A DNA stretch of 64,000 bases, taken from assembly GCA_965204655.1 (NCBI GenBank), contig OZ241998.1, positions 1,860,001 to 1,924,000 of the forward strand. Direction: 5' to 3'. The position numbers were made by a program, and so were the translations under genes. The stretch comes from CATQHL01 sp965204655 (lineage in GTDB: Bacteria > Actinomycetota > Acidimicrobiia > Acidimicrobiales > CATQHL01). Shown piece by piece: positions 8,840 through 17,135 of the stretch (positions are counted from its first letter, which is position 1; each line of letters opens with the position of its first letter). The notes under the pieces are model-generated. The model was given only the letters and a program-made list of their open reading frames with translations. It did no database searches and was not told the DNA's origin.

Positions 8840-9883
8840 GTGAACTCTGCCGCCGCCTCTGATCCGGGGGGCGTCTCCACTGTCAAGGGGACAGTTGGGA
8901 TAGATCCCGAACCGATCCCAGCGCGAACTAGAGCATGGCTTTTCCGCAACGGGATCGTTCTTGCACTGGTAACCGAGGTTGTGTTCTTCTGGGTGATGTC
9001 CGAGAAGTTCATGACGGCGAGCAACATTCGACTCATATTCCTGCAAGTGTCGGTAGTGGGGATTATGGCCGTGCCGTCGGCGCTGCTTCTGCTGTCGGGG
9101 TACATCGATTTCGCCCTAGGAGCGACGCTCGGCCTTTGCGCTGTCGTGCTCGGTGAGCAGATGGAGGCTGGGGTCCACGCAGTCGCTGCTTGCGCTGTGG
9201 CGATTGCGGTTGGAGCGGCGGTGGGGACTGCCCAAGGCTTGCTGGCCACCAAGCTGCGTTTTGCGCCCATCATCGTGACGCTAGGTTTTTATACGGCTGT
9301 GCGCGGCCTCGTCTACGTGGTAAGCAAAGCACAGCACACCAGCGGCTGGAGCGAAACCTTTCAGGATCTTGGTCAAGGGCTCTTCTTCAACACGGGCATC
9401 CCTAACCCCACCGTAATCTGCGCAGTGGTGTTCATTGTCGGTGGGTTGTATCACATGAAGACGCGTTGGGGGCGTTATGTGGTCGCTCTGGGAGTGAACG
9501 CCGAGGCTGCTCGACGGGCGGGCATCAATCCTCATCGCCTGCCGCTCATTCTCTACGTGGTCACGGGAATCGGTGCGGCGGTCGGGGCTGTCGTTATGGT
9601 CTCTCGGCTGAACTCGGCCCCTCCCACTTTGGGGTCGGGCGACGAGATTAAGGTGCTTTCGGCCGTGCTTCTGGGCGGGGTGGCCTTTGGGGGCGGCAAA
9701 GGAAACCTGCTCGGTGTGGCTGCCGGCGTGCTCTTCATAGGAGTCCTCAATAACGGCCTGCTCCAACTCGGCGTGTCTCCCTACTGGGTGAGCGTTAGCT
9801 CCGGCGCGGCCCTGGTGGCTGCGGCTGCTATCGATGCCGTAAGCAAGTATCTGGAGCGCCGTGCCAAGGGAGGCGGGCCGTGA
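8840..9883 (+). CDS. Sugar-type ABC transporter permease (RbsC/FrcB class)
   Basis: A 347-residue polytopic membrane protein with about eight to ten hydrophobic segments and the pattern of the ribose-type permease family. This includes SGYIDFALGATLGLCA near the second segment and the late cytoplasmic loop LNSAPPTLGSGDEIKVLSAVLLGG, whose GxGDE..A..AV..GG pattern is characteristic. The start is GTG with a polar N-terminal tail of about 30 residues. It follows the binding lipoprotein by 52 bases and with the ATPase at 5480-6286 completes a one-ATPase, one-permease, one-binding-protein importer. Confidence 0.88.
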   Translation: MNSAAASDPGGVSTVKGTVGIDPEPIPARTRAWLFRNGIVLALVTEVVFFWVMSEKFMTASNIRLIFLQVSVVGIMAVPSALLLLSGYIDFALGATLGLCAVVLGEQMEAGVHAVAACAVAIAVGAAVGTAQGLLATKLRFAPIIVTLGFYTAVRGLVYVVSKAQHTSGWSETFQDLGQGLFFNTGIPNPTVICAVVFIVGGLYHMKTRWGRYVVALGVNAEAARRAGINPHRLPLILYVVTGIGAAVGAVVMVSRLNSAPPTLGSGDEIKVLSAVLLGGVAFGGGKGNLLGVAAGVLFIGVLNNGLLQLGVSPYWVSVSSGAALVAAAAIDAVSKYLERRAKGGGP

Positions 9884-9953
9884 GAATCAAGCATTTGCGC
9901 AGTGACCGGAGGGTAGACGCTGACGCTGCTAGAACTGATCGGGCAACCTTGCC

Positions 9954-10217
9954 GTGCGTGAAGTAGTCCTGCCCAAGACGGGCATGTACGAGGGCGATGT
10001 CACGCTGCTTGCTTGGCTGGTGGAAAACGGCGCAGCAGTTCAGGCCGGTGACCCGATTTTTCTGATGGATAGCGATAAGGTCGAAATGGAAATCGAGGCT
10101 GAAATGGACGGCTGGCTGCACCAGGAAGCCGCTCCCGAAACCGAGGCCCCAATCGGAACCCGCATCGGAGTCATCTGCGAGAGCGAATCCGAACTGGCCC
10201 AGTTTTCAGCCAGTTGA
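9954..10217 (+). CDS. Free-standing lipoyl (or biotinyl) domain protein
   Basis: An 87-residue protein consisting of one lipoyl/biotinyl domain. The modifiable lysine is in DSDKVEMEIEA, the typical DK-A/V lipoyl context; MKM, the biotin signature, is absent, so lipoylation is favoured. There is no peripheral subunit-binding or acyltransferase domain. It starts with GTG and its stop overlaps the TTG of the E1 gene, so it is almost certainly made with E1. In standard complexes this domain is the N-terminus of E2; a detached domain could be a mobile carrier for E1, with the acyltransferase encoded elsewhere. Confidence 0.8.
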   Translation: MREVVLPKTGMYEGDVTLLAWLVENGAAVQAGDPIFLMDSDKVEMEIEAEMDGWLHQEAAPETEAPIGTRIGVICESESELAQFSAS

Positions 10218-12211
10218 CTTCCATGGACAGCTTCAATGAAGGGAAGGTTCTCGAGGAGGGCCTGCGGTCAATGATGCGCATTCGCCTCTTTGAAGATCGA
10301 GTGCTGCAGGAGTTCGCCAAAGGCGAGATGCCTGGTTTCGTCCACACCTACCACGGTTCTGAGGCTGTGGCTGCCGGGGTGGCCGCCCACCTCAGGGACT
10401 CCGACGTCATCACCAGCACTCACCGCGGCCACGGCCACTGTATTGCTAAGGGTTGCGACTACTTGTCAATGATGGCTGAGCTCTACGGGCGCGAGACTGG
10501 GCTTTGCCGCGGGCGCGGCGGTTCCATGCACATCGCCGATTTCGCCAGAGGCATCCTCGGAGCCAACGCCATCGTGGGCGGAGGCATCTCCTTGGCGGTG
10601 GGGGCAGCCTTGGCCGCCTCGGTTCTGGGCGACGACCGGGTGGCGGTCTCTTTCTTTGGGGACGGAGCTGTTAACCAGGGGATCTTTCACGAGTCGCTCA
10701 ACCTGGCGGCTATCTGGCGGCTGCCAGTGATCTTCGTCTGCGAAAACAACGGATGGGCGGAATCCACCCCTGTCTCCTACTCAACCAGCGTTGAGGACAT
10801 TTCGCAGCGAGCCCACTCCTATGGCATACCTGGAGTGACCGTCGACGGCTCCGACTACCTTGCGGTTTACAGGTATGCATCAGCAGCCGTCGAACAGGCC
10901 CGCAGCGGCGGCGGTCCCACCCTCATTGAGGCCAAGGTTGTGAGGATGCGAGGCCACTACGTGGGCGACCCCGAACAGTACCGGTCGCGCGAGGAGCGTC
11001 GCCTGGCCAGAGGAGAAGACCCTGTTGCGCGTCTTCAGGAAGCTTCGGACGTTGACCTGAAAGCGTTTGCGGAAGAGACGACGAAGGAACTGGACAAGGC
11101 CGTGGCGCAAGCCAAGGCCGACCCTTGGCCGGATCCGTCGGAAGTAGGGCTCTATGTGCTTGACATGACCTCCACGCCTCCCCCTCCAGCGCCGCCCCCG
11201 CCGGGGCAGAGGACGGGAACGTTCCGCCAAGCCGTTCACGAAGCGCTAGTAGAAGCCATGCGAGGGGATCCCTCTGTGATCGTCATGGGCGAGGACATTG
11301 CCGGCGGGTCAGGGCTTGGGCCGCCGCACGAGGGCGCAATGGGAGGCACGTTTGGGATTACCAAAGGGCTCTTGGAGGAGTTTGGCTCGGAGCGGGTCCG
11401 CGACACTCCGATTTCAGAGGCTGGTTTCACCGGCGCAGCCGTGGGGGCTTCCCTTGCCGGCCTGCGGCCTGTAGTGGATCTGATGTGGTCGAGCTTCGCT
11501 CCCTACTGCTTCGATCAGATCTTCAATCAGGCAGCCAAGATGCGTTACATGTTCGGCGGCCAGACCGACGTCCCCTTAGTATTGCGAATGGCTGCAGGGG
11601 CGGGGCTGCGTGCTGGGGGACAGCACTCCGACACCCTTTATTCCGTATTTGCAAGCATTCCAGGAATCAAGGTCGTAGCTCCGGCTAACCCCTCCGATGC
11701 CAAGGGCTTGCTTTTGAGCGCAATCTCCGACAACAACCCTGTCGTTTTTCTCGAGCACATGAGCCTCTATCGAACCAGCGGAGCTTTACCGGAGGGAAGC
11801 TACGAACTGCCCCTCGGCAGCGCTTCAGTCGTTCGTGAAGGCTTCGACGTGAGCCTCATAGCGGTTTCCGCAGGCGTCCCCATGGCGCTCGAAGCGGCCG
11901 ACCTCCTTCGGGAGGAGCATGAAACGTCCGCAGAAGTAATAGATCTCCAGACGATCTCGCCGCTGGATACCGAGACGCTGAACGCTTCGGTTGCCCGCAC
12001 CGGGCGGGCACTGGTGGTGGACGAGAGCCCTCCCCGCTGCAGCCTCGCTTCCGAGATTGCGGCGGTGCTCGCCGAATCCAACTTCGGTCGACTGAAGTCA
12101 CCGGTCGCCCGCGTCTGTGCCGCCGCCGCACCTGTTCCGTTCAGCCCGCCGCTTGAAGACGCTTACTTGCCCTCGGTGGAGAAGATCGTTGCGGCGGTGC
12201 TCGAGATGTAA
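10214..12211 (+). CDS. Fused E1 alpha-beta 2-oxoacid (pyruvate/acetoin-type) dehydrogenase
   Basis: A 665-residue fusion of both E1 chains. The alpha half (about residues 1-310) has the thiamine diphosphate motif GDGAVNQGIFHE, ending with ENNGWAE, and an HRGHGHC segment. A proline-rich linker (PPPPAPPPPG, around residue 322) joins it to the beta half (EALVEAMRGDPSVIVMGEDI and onward). The reaction would be thiamine-dependent decarboxylation of a 2-oxo acid and reductive acylation of lipoamide. The TTG at 10214 overlaps the lipoyl gene stop; an ATG at 10223 is the alternative start. No E2 or E3 gene is in the window. Acetoin dehydrogenase is also possible. Confidence 0.88.
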   Translation: MTSMDSFNEGKVLEEGLRSMMRIRLFEDRVLQEFAKGEMPGFVHTYHGSEAVAAGVAAHLRDSDVITSTHRGHGHCIAKGCDYLSMMAELYGRETGLCRGRGGSMHIADFARGILGANAIVGGGISLAVGAALAASVLGDDRVAVSFFGDGAVNQGIFHESLNLAAIWRLPVIFVCENNGWAESTPVSYSTSVEDISQRAHSYGIPGVTVDGSDYLAVYRYASAAVEQARSGGGPTLIEAKVVRMRGHYVGDPEQYRSREERRLARGEDPVARLQEASDVDLKAFAEETTKELDKAVAQAKADPWPDPSEVGLYVLDMTSTPPPPAPPPPGQRTGTFRQAVHEALVEAMRGDPSVIVMGEDIAGGSGLGPPHEGAMGGTFGITKGLLEEFGSERVRDTPISEAGFTGAAVGASLAGLRPVVDLMWSSFAPYCFDQIFNQAAKMRYMFGGQTDVPLVLRMAAGAGLRAGGQHSDTLYSVFASIPGIKVVAPANPSDAKGLLLSAISDNNPVVFLEHMSLYRTSGALPEGSYELPLGSASVVREGFDVSLIAVSAGVPMALEAADLLREEHETSAEVIDLQTISPLDTETLNASVARTGRALVVDESPPRCSLASEIAAVLAESNFGRLKSPVARVCAAAAPVPFSPPLEDAYLPSVEKIVAAVLEM

Positions 12212-12212
12212 G

Positions 12213-12285
12213 CACCCCCAACGGGATTCGAACCCGTGTTACCGCCTTGAAAGGGCGGCGTCCTAGGCCGCTGGACGATGGGGGC
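12213..12285 (-). tRNA. tRNA-Glu (anticodon TTC)
   Basis: On the minus strand the sequence folds as a full cloverleaf of 73 bases. The acceptor begins GCCCCCA, the anticodon stem is CCGCC/GGCGG around loop CTTTCAA (anticodon TTC), and the T-arm is ACGGG TTCGAAT CCCGT. The first acceptor pair is G-U, common in actinobacterial tRNA-Glu, and the discriminator base is G. CCA is not encoded. It lies directly after the E1 gene in the opposite direction. Confidence 0.97.
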
Positions 12286-12332
12286 GTATTTGAAAAGCCT
12301 AAGTAGAAAGCCTAATAGGATTCCGACTGCCG

Positions 12333-12347
12333 GCCGCCCTCGGCGGC
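12333..12347 (-). terminator. Hairpin after the clpS-DUF2017 genes
   Basis: GCCGCC (12333-12338), a three-base loop and GGCGGC (12342-12347) form a compact GC hairpin just downstream of the DUF2017 stop. It lacks a clear run of U, so it is terminator-like and not a textbook intrinsic terminator. It would separate this unit from the tRNA-Glu gene. Confidence 0.4.
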
Positions 12348-12377
12348 GGGCACTCAGCCGCTAGGGGCAGCGCCGGT

Positions 12378-12929
12378 TCAGTTCGTTGCGGCGTAGTCCC
12401 CGATGAGTTGTTCTTGCAGGGCTGCGAGAGGCCCGTAAATTTGTTTATAGAAGCGCAACGGCTGGCTGAAGGACTTTTTGTTGATGTCGAGCGGGGAAAG
12501 CACACATTCTGCGGCGTGTAACTCTTCGGCGGCCTCCGACTCCGTACTAGTCTGCTTCTCCTCTCTCGCCTCTGCGCCCGTTCTCACACCCAAATACTCG
12601 GCGTAGATCTGTCGAATCACGGTCAACGCCCGTATGCATGACTCCACTTCTTCGCTGCTTAACTCTTCCGCGCCAGCCATGGCGATCAGCGATTCAATAT
12701 CAGCAATGCGCTGTTCCGAAAGCTCGGTACCGATCAACTCTTCGAACTCTTCCTGAGCTTTGGGATCTTCTGCGTACGCATCGGGGGTCAGTCCGCGGCC
12801 AACCTCGCTGTTGGACGCCAAAATGGCGAGCACTTCCCTCCCGCAGAAAGCGATCAACTCCTTCCACTCCGTCCGCAGGGAGACTTTGTAGCTGCCGTCT
12901 TCTTGCAGACTGAGCGCTGTGTCGGTCAT
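12378..12929 (-). CDS. DUF2017-family protein
   Basis: A 183-residue acidic, mostly helical cytoplasmic protein without membrane segments. Its size, opening with a short strand-rich stretch around a Trp-Lys-Glu segment, and position immediately downstream of clpS match the actinobacterial DUF2017 family, which is habitually encoded next to clpS. The biochemical role of the family is not established. The conserved linkage suggests a link with ClpS/ClpCP proteolysis. The gap to clpS is 61 bases, consistent with co-transcription. Confidence 0.72.
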   Translation of the reverse strand: MTDTALSLQEDGSYKVSLRTEWKELIAFCGREVLAILASNSEVGRGLTPDAYAEDPKAQEEFEELIGTELSEQRIADIESLIAMAGAEELSSEEVESCIRALTVIRQIYAEYLGVRTGAEAREEKQTSTESEAAEELHAAECVLSPLDINKKSFSQPLRFYKQIYGPLAALQEQLIGDYAATN

Positions 12930-12990
12930 TCGCTCGCAGGTCGTGAAGCTGAAGAGGGGCAGAGCATCGGGATTACAAGCAGGATTGCGG

Positions 12991-13284
12991 TCAGTCAGCC
13001 TGCTGCATAGTGGCCCAGAGGCCGTGCTTGTGGAGCCCCAGAACGTCGAGTTCGGCTTTTTCTTTGCTGCCTTCCGAAACCACCGCTTTGCCTTTGTTGT
13101 GGACGTCTAACATCAGTTTCGTGGCGTGCTCCGTGCTGTATCCGAAGAGTTTCCGAAACACGAACACAACGTAACTCATCAGGTTCACCGGATCGTCCCA
13201 GACGATGACGAGCCACGGGCGGTCAAGCCCAGTGTGGCTGTGGGTGACACTTTGTCGAATCTCCGTGGGGGCGATTGTGCTCAT
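12991..13284 (-). CDS. clpS: ATP-dependent Clp protease adaptor ClpS
   Basis: I start the gene at the ATG at 13284, giving 97 residues; the frame is open further upstream only through the antisense of ctaA. The core VIVWDDPVNLMSYVVFVF carries the ClpS N-degron pocket (DD-N), followed by FRKLFGYSTEHATKLMLDVH. ClpS binds substrates with bulky N-terminal residues and hands them to the ClpC/ClpA unfoldase. The C-terminus HGLWATMQQ is also typical. It is followed by DUF2017 and lies 14 bases downstream of ctaA, so all three may form one transcript. Confidence 0.93.
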   Translation of the reverse strand: MSTIAPTEIRQSVTHSHTGLDRPWLVIVWDDPVNLMSYVVFVFRKLFGYSTEHATKLMLDVHNKGKAVVSEGSKEKAELDVLGLHKHGLWATMQQAD

Positions 13285-13298
13285 GACGCGGCCGCCGA

Positions 13299-14219
13299 TC
13301 ATGCTAGTGAGCCGACGAGTTTGTCCGAGGAGGATGCGTCTTCCTCCCGGGCAGTTTCTCTGTCGTGTACTGACAGGTTGAGCTGAAGCACAAACGTCCA
13401 TAGCACCACGGCGCCCGCAATGTGGATGCCCACGAGGATCACCGGGACGCCGGTGAAGTACTGGGTGTATCCCACGAAGGCCTGTATTGCTAAGACCAGC
13501 AGAACTCGCCGCGCTTTGCCTGCTGCTGCTTCGGGCTTCCACTTTTTCCAACTGCCCGCCCCTCGTTCCGTGAAAGCCCAGAGACCGAGCGCCAGCACCG
13601 CAACGAGGATCATCGCCGCGCCGTGGTAGCGAGCAAGCGTGGGGATGTGCAAAGAGAATCGAACGACCTCGGGATCTCCTCCGTGGGGTCCGGCGCCTGT
13701 GAGCAGCGTTCCGGTGACGACGGCGGCTGCCGTTGCGAGCACCAACAACTTGGAGACGTGCCTTAGCCAAGGAGCCGTCTTTTGCTGCCCGCCGCGTTGG
13801 TGACTGCGTCCGAAGTCCGGCTTCTTCGCCAGTCGGTGCAAGATCACGGCGTTAGCCACCAGAACCATCGAGACCAGGAAGTGAGCCATGACCAACCGCG
13901 GAGAGAGATGATTCAAGACAACTAAAGCGCCTAGCCCTACTTGGGCAGCCACGCCCGCGACGAGCCCTAATGACCACCAGGTGAGGTCTCGTCGTCTAGG
14001 TCTGCGCACGAGCGATCCCAAAACAGCCAGTATGACCGCCACCGAAACTAGACCTGTGATGACCCTGTTTACGAACTCCACCATCGCGTGATATTCAAGG
14101 CTCGCCACGAGTTGGTTCTCTTCGCAGTTCGGCCAGTCGGTGCAACCCAGCCCCGATCCGGTCAGCCTGACCGCTGCGCCGGTGATGATGATCACGACCA
14201 ACGCCCAGAGGGTGGACAC
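13299..14219 (-). CDS. ctaA: Haem A synthase, COX15/CtaA family
   Basis: A multi-spanning membrane protein of 306 residues (about eight segments) that oxidises haem O to haem A for cytochrome c oxidase. It opens directly in the first membrane helix with VRLTGSGLGCTDWPNC, the family's signature with the regulatory cysteine pair. Histidines that ligate haem are visible in EFVNRVITG-adjacent and LNHLSPRLVMAHF segments and the second half (ARYHGAAMI, GIHIAGAVV). The GTG at 14219 is the first canonical start, but homologous-looking sequence (LRVTPDVYRRIT) lies upstream in frame without ATG, GTG or TTG. The gene is divergent from ctaB. Confidence 0.9.
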   Translation of the reverse strand: MSTLWALVVIIITGAAVRLTGSGLGCTDWPNCEENQLVASLEYHAMVEFVNRVITGLVSVAVILAVLGSLVRRPRRRDLTWWSLGLVAGVAAQVGLGALVVLNHLSPRLVMAHFLVSMVLVANAVILHRLAKKPDFGRSHQRGGQQKTAPWLRHVSKLLVLATAAAVVTGTLLTGAGPHGGDPEVVRFSLHIPTLARYHGAAMILVAVLALGLWAFTERGAGSWKKWKPEAAAGKARRVLLVLAIQAFVGYTQYFTGVPVILVGIHIAGAVVLWTFVLQLNLSVHDRETAREEDASSSDKLVGSLA

Positions 14220-14343
14220 CGTGATGCGACGGTAGACATCGGGTGTTACGCGCAGGCGTGCAGTGAGGTTTTTTACTATTTCCGGCAGCCTAAACAGCCC
14301 CTTCAGTTAATCGGTCTTGTCCAATAGCGGGCAAGTGGGCTGG

Positions 14344-15255
14344 ATGAGTCCTACGATTATTGCGATGCGGGAGATCAAAGCGCGCCCCAAGGTGCGTTCG
14401 AAGGCGGGCGCCTACCTTTCCTTGACGAAGCCGCGCATCGTTGAACTCTTGGTCGTGACGACCGTTCCCACGATGATCGTAGCCGCGGAGGAAATGCCCG
14501 ACTTCTGGTTGATCGTCGCAACCGTGGTCGGCGGAGTGCTGGCTGCTGGCGGCGCCAACGCCATCAACATGTTCATCGACCGTGACATCGACAGCGTCAT
14601 GCAGAGAACTCGCCGCCGTCCGCTGGTGACCGGTGAAATCACTCCGCGGGCTGCCTTGATCTTCGCCATCGTTCTGGAGGTAGTTGCTTTCGTATGGCTG
14701 GCGCTTCTAGTGAACCTTCTCAGCGCTATCTTGGCGGTCAGCGCCACGCTTTTTTATGTCTTCGTCTACAGCCTCTGGCTCAAGCGTCGCTCCGAATCCA
14801 ACATCGTCATCGGCGGCGCCGCGGGCGCCGTGCCTGTTCTGGTCGGTTGGGCGGCCGTCAATAACAGCCTGGCGTGGCCGCCGGTCATCTTGTTCGCCAT
14901 CATCTTCGTCTGGACTCCGCCGCATTTCTGGGCGCTGGCGGTTCGTTATCGCGAAGACTACGCAAGAGCGGGTGTGCCGATGCTGCCGTCCGTGGCGCCT
15001 CTCCGGGCCGTATCTATCCGCATTCTGATTTACACGCTCTTGCTCTGGGGACTGAGCGCAGTATTCGGACATGTGGCGGACATGGGAGTGCTCTATATGG
15101 CTGTTTCGCTGGCTGCAGGAGCGGTTTTTACGGCCTTGTCCATTCGTCTGTTGCTCAAAGCGACCCCTGAATTTGCCATGGCTCTCTTCCACTGGTCGAT
15201 TACCTACGTAGTGGTGCTCTTTGGCGCCATTGCGTTAGATCAGTTTGTTTCTTAA
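14344..15255 (+). CDS. ctaB: Protoheme IX farnesyltransferase (haem O synthase)
   Basis: A roughly 303-residue UbiA-superfamily prenyltransferase with about nine membrane segments. The first Asp-rich motif is NAINMFIDRDID and the second is YREDYARAG; both coordinate magnesium and farnesyl diphosphate. The product, haem O, is the substrate for CtaA. I use the ATG at 14344; a TTG at 14317 in frame would add nine residues. It is divergent from ctaA and heads the oxidase genes, so the 124 bases between them should hold both promoters. Confidence 0.92.
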   Translation: MSPTIIAMREIKARPKVRSKAGAYLSLTKPRIVELLVVTTVPTMIVAAEEMPDFWLIVATVVGGVLAAGGANAINMFIDRDIDSVMQRTRRRPLVTGEITPRAALIFAIVLEVVAFVWLALLVNLLSAILAVSATLFYVFVYSLWLKRRSESNIVIGGAAGAVPVLVGWAAVNNSLAWPPVILFAIIFVWTPPHFWALAVRYREDYARAGVPMLPSVAPLRAVSIRILIYTLLLWGLSAVFGHVADMGVLYMAVSLAAGAVFTALSIRLLLKATPEFAMALFHWSITYVVVLFGAIALDQFVS

Positions 15256-15401
15256 TGCCGGCTTCGTGCACAATTTGCAGTCGGTTTGTCTTGCTCAGGT
15301 AAAATCCAACCTTGGCGCACCGGCCCGCACCGGAGGAACTGCTCGTTCGCCGGGCGTCCTACCTTTGACTCGTCAACCAGCCGCCAGATCGCCTGTTACC
15401 C

Positions 15402-17135
15402 ATGACCACACTGGAAAAATCTGAGACAGAAGCCCCAGTCCGCACGCCGGCTGGCGACGCCTCTACCCCGCGTGGCCTAGCTGGCTTGTTGTCGAGCGGC
15501 GACCACAAGACGATCGGCCGCATGTGGGTGGTCGCATCCTTGTTGTTCGGATGCTTCAGCCTGGTCTGCGGTCTGCTGCTAAACCTTGAGAGCACTCAAA
15601 CTCCAAACATCAACGTGTTCCTTGGCATGGAGTCCTACTGGCAGGTCTTTTCGCTCTATCGGGTTGGGATGGTTTTCCTGTTCGCGGCGCCCCTCTTCAT
15701 CGGCTTGGCCACCTACGTGGTTCCTCTGCAGGTGGGAGCGTCTTCGTCTGCTTTTCCACGCGCCGGGGCGGCGGCGTTCTGGCTTTGGCTGCTAGGCGCC
15801 GTCATCGTCATAGCGTCTTGGGGTATCGACGGGGGCTTGGCGCCCGGGGGCGCTCAGCGTTCTGTGGAGTTGTCGCTTCTGGCCTTGGCCATGGTCGTCT
15901 TGGCGTTGTTGATCGCCGTCGTGGTGTTGCTGACCACGATCCTCACCCAGAGAGCCGAGGGGATGAAGCTCACACGAGTCCCTGTGTTCACTTGGTCGAT
16001 CTTGGTGGCAGGAGCCGTGTGGTTGTTGAGCCTCCCGGTGCTTCTCGCCAATCTCGTGGTGATGTGGGTGGATCTTCGGGGCGCATCAGCGTCTCGCTAC
16101 GGCGTAGGCGAAAATCTCTACGAGCAGATTTCGTGGGTATTTGAACAGCCGCAGATTTTTGCGTTCCTGATTCCAGCGCTGGGAATCATCCTTGAGATCG
16201 TTCTGCTTGCGTTCGGCGTTTCCCGCCGGAATAGCGGCTTGGTGCTGATTCAACTAGGTCTGATAGGGGCCTTCTGCTTTGGCGCCGAGCTGCAGAGCTT
16301 TTTCAGCCCTACGGCAAACACCACTCCCGTTTATGTGGTGGGCAGCATCCTTCTGGTTCTGCTCTTGGTGTCGGTGCCTCTCATGCAGTTGCCCAAACTC
16401 CGCCGCTTAGAGCAGTTTCCTTCCCCTACTGCTCACCTGGCGCTGGCCGTCGTTGGGACGTTCCTGGTGCTCGCCGCCGCTGCCATTGCGTTTATTCGTG
16501 TCTTGGGGGGGGCAGTCGGCTTCCTGCGCAGTTTCGACTGGGCCAACGCCTCCTGGCAGTCTGACCTTGATTCCGCCTTAGCGCCGCTGGATGATCTTCG
16601 CGGCAGTGCCGCCGCAGGAGCGCTGATGGACATCGTCTTGGTGGCGGCCGTCACTGCCGCCTTCGCCGGGCTCTTCTACTGGGGCCCCAAGTTGTTCGGA
16701 AAGACGTTGCTGCGTCCTGCTGGGTTTGTCGCTCCTCCGGTCTTGCTGATCGGCGGTCTGGGTCTGGGAATAGTGGGTCTCGTGGCAGGCTTCGCTGGTC
16801 AGCCAGAACTTCCCACCCGGGAATCCACCTCCTCCATTGCTCAGGGCGTCAGCACGCTCACAAGCGCGTCCGCTGTCCTGGTGCTTCTGATCGTTGGGAT
16901 GATCCTGCTTGCAGTGCTCTTAGCGGTCTTCGCTCTGTTCCGCGGCGCCACAGCGGCGGCCAACCCTTGGTCGGCGCATACATTGGAGTGGTCTGCTGCC
17001 TCGCCTCCCATACTCGGTAACTTCGCCTCTGCGCCCCCGGTGGTGACCTCTTCTGTTCCTCTGTTGGACTCCCCTTCGATAGAAGGCGCTGAATCGGAGG
17101 ACGCCCCCGATTCTGTGGAGGGTTCCCAGCCATGA
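15402..17135 (+). CDS. Ligand-free cytochrome c oxidase subunit I paralogue
   Basis: A 577-residue protein with about twelve membrane segments that aligns end to end with the normal CtaD at 20104-22164. Shared landmarks are DHKTIGRM (DHKRIGIL), LATYVVPLQVGASSSAFPR (FANYLLPLQIGARDVAFPR), FYWGPKLFG (FYFWWPKVFG) and NPWSAHTLEWSAASP (DPWDARSLEWMTASP). Every metal ligand is replaced: low-spin haem His94 by Tyr86, CuB His272 by Gln249, cross-linked Tyr276 by Phe253, the His321-His322 pair by Leu-Gln, and His407/His409 by Ala/Met. It cannot be an oxidase. Intact reading frame and coupling to the next gene (ATGA) argue against a decaying pseudogene; a structural or assembly role is inferred. Confidence 0.88.
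   Translation: MTTLEKSETEAPVRTPAGDASTPRGLAGLLSSGDHKTIGRMWVVASLLFGCFSLVCGLLLNLESTQTPNINVFLGMESYWQVFSLYRVGMVFLFAAPLFIGLATYVVPLQVGASSSAFPRAGAAAFWLWLLGAVIVIASWGIDGGLAPGGAQRSVELSLLALAMVVLALLIAVVVLLTTILTQRAEGMKLTRVPVFTWSILVAGAVWLLSLPVLLANLVVMWVDLRGASASRYGVGENLYEQISWVFEQPQIFAFLIPALGIILEIVLLAFGVSRRNSGLVLIQLGLIGAFCFGAELQSFFSPTANTTPVYVVGSILLVLLLVSVPLMQLPKLRRLEQFPSPTAHLALAVVGTFLVLAAAAIAFIRVLGGAVGFLRSFDWANASWQSDLDSALAPLDDLRGSAAAGALMDIVLVAAVTAAFAGLFYWGPKLFGKTLLRPAGFVAPPVLLIGGLGLGIVGLVAGFAGQPELPTRESTSSIAQGVSTLTSASAVLVLLIVGMILLAVLLAVFALFRGATAAANPWSAHTLEWSAASPPILGNFASAPPVVTSSVPLLDSPSIEGAESEDAPDSVEGSQP

Noticed and set aside
15402..17135. Reading the ligand-free subunit I as a simple pseudogene
   Set aside because: No frameshift or stop over 577 codons, coupled to the next gene, and membrane segments and loops are preserved; loss is limited to ligand positions.
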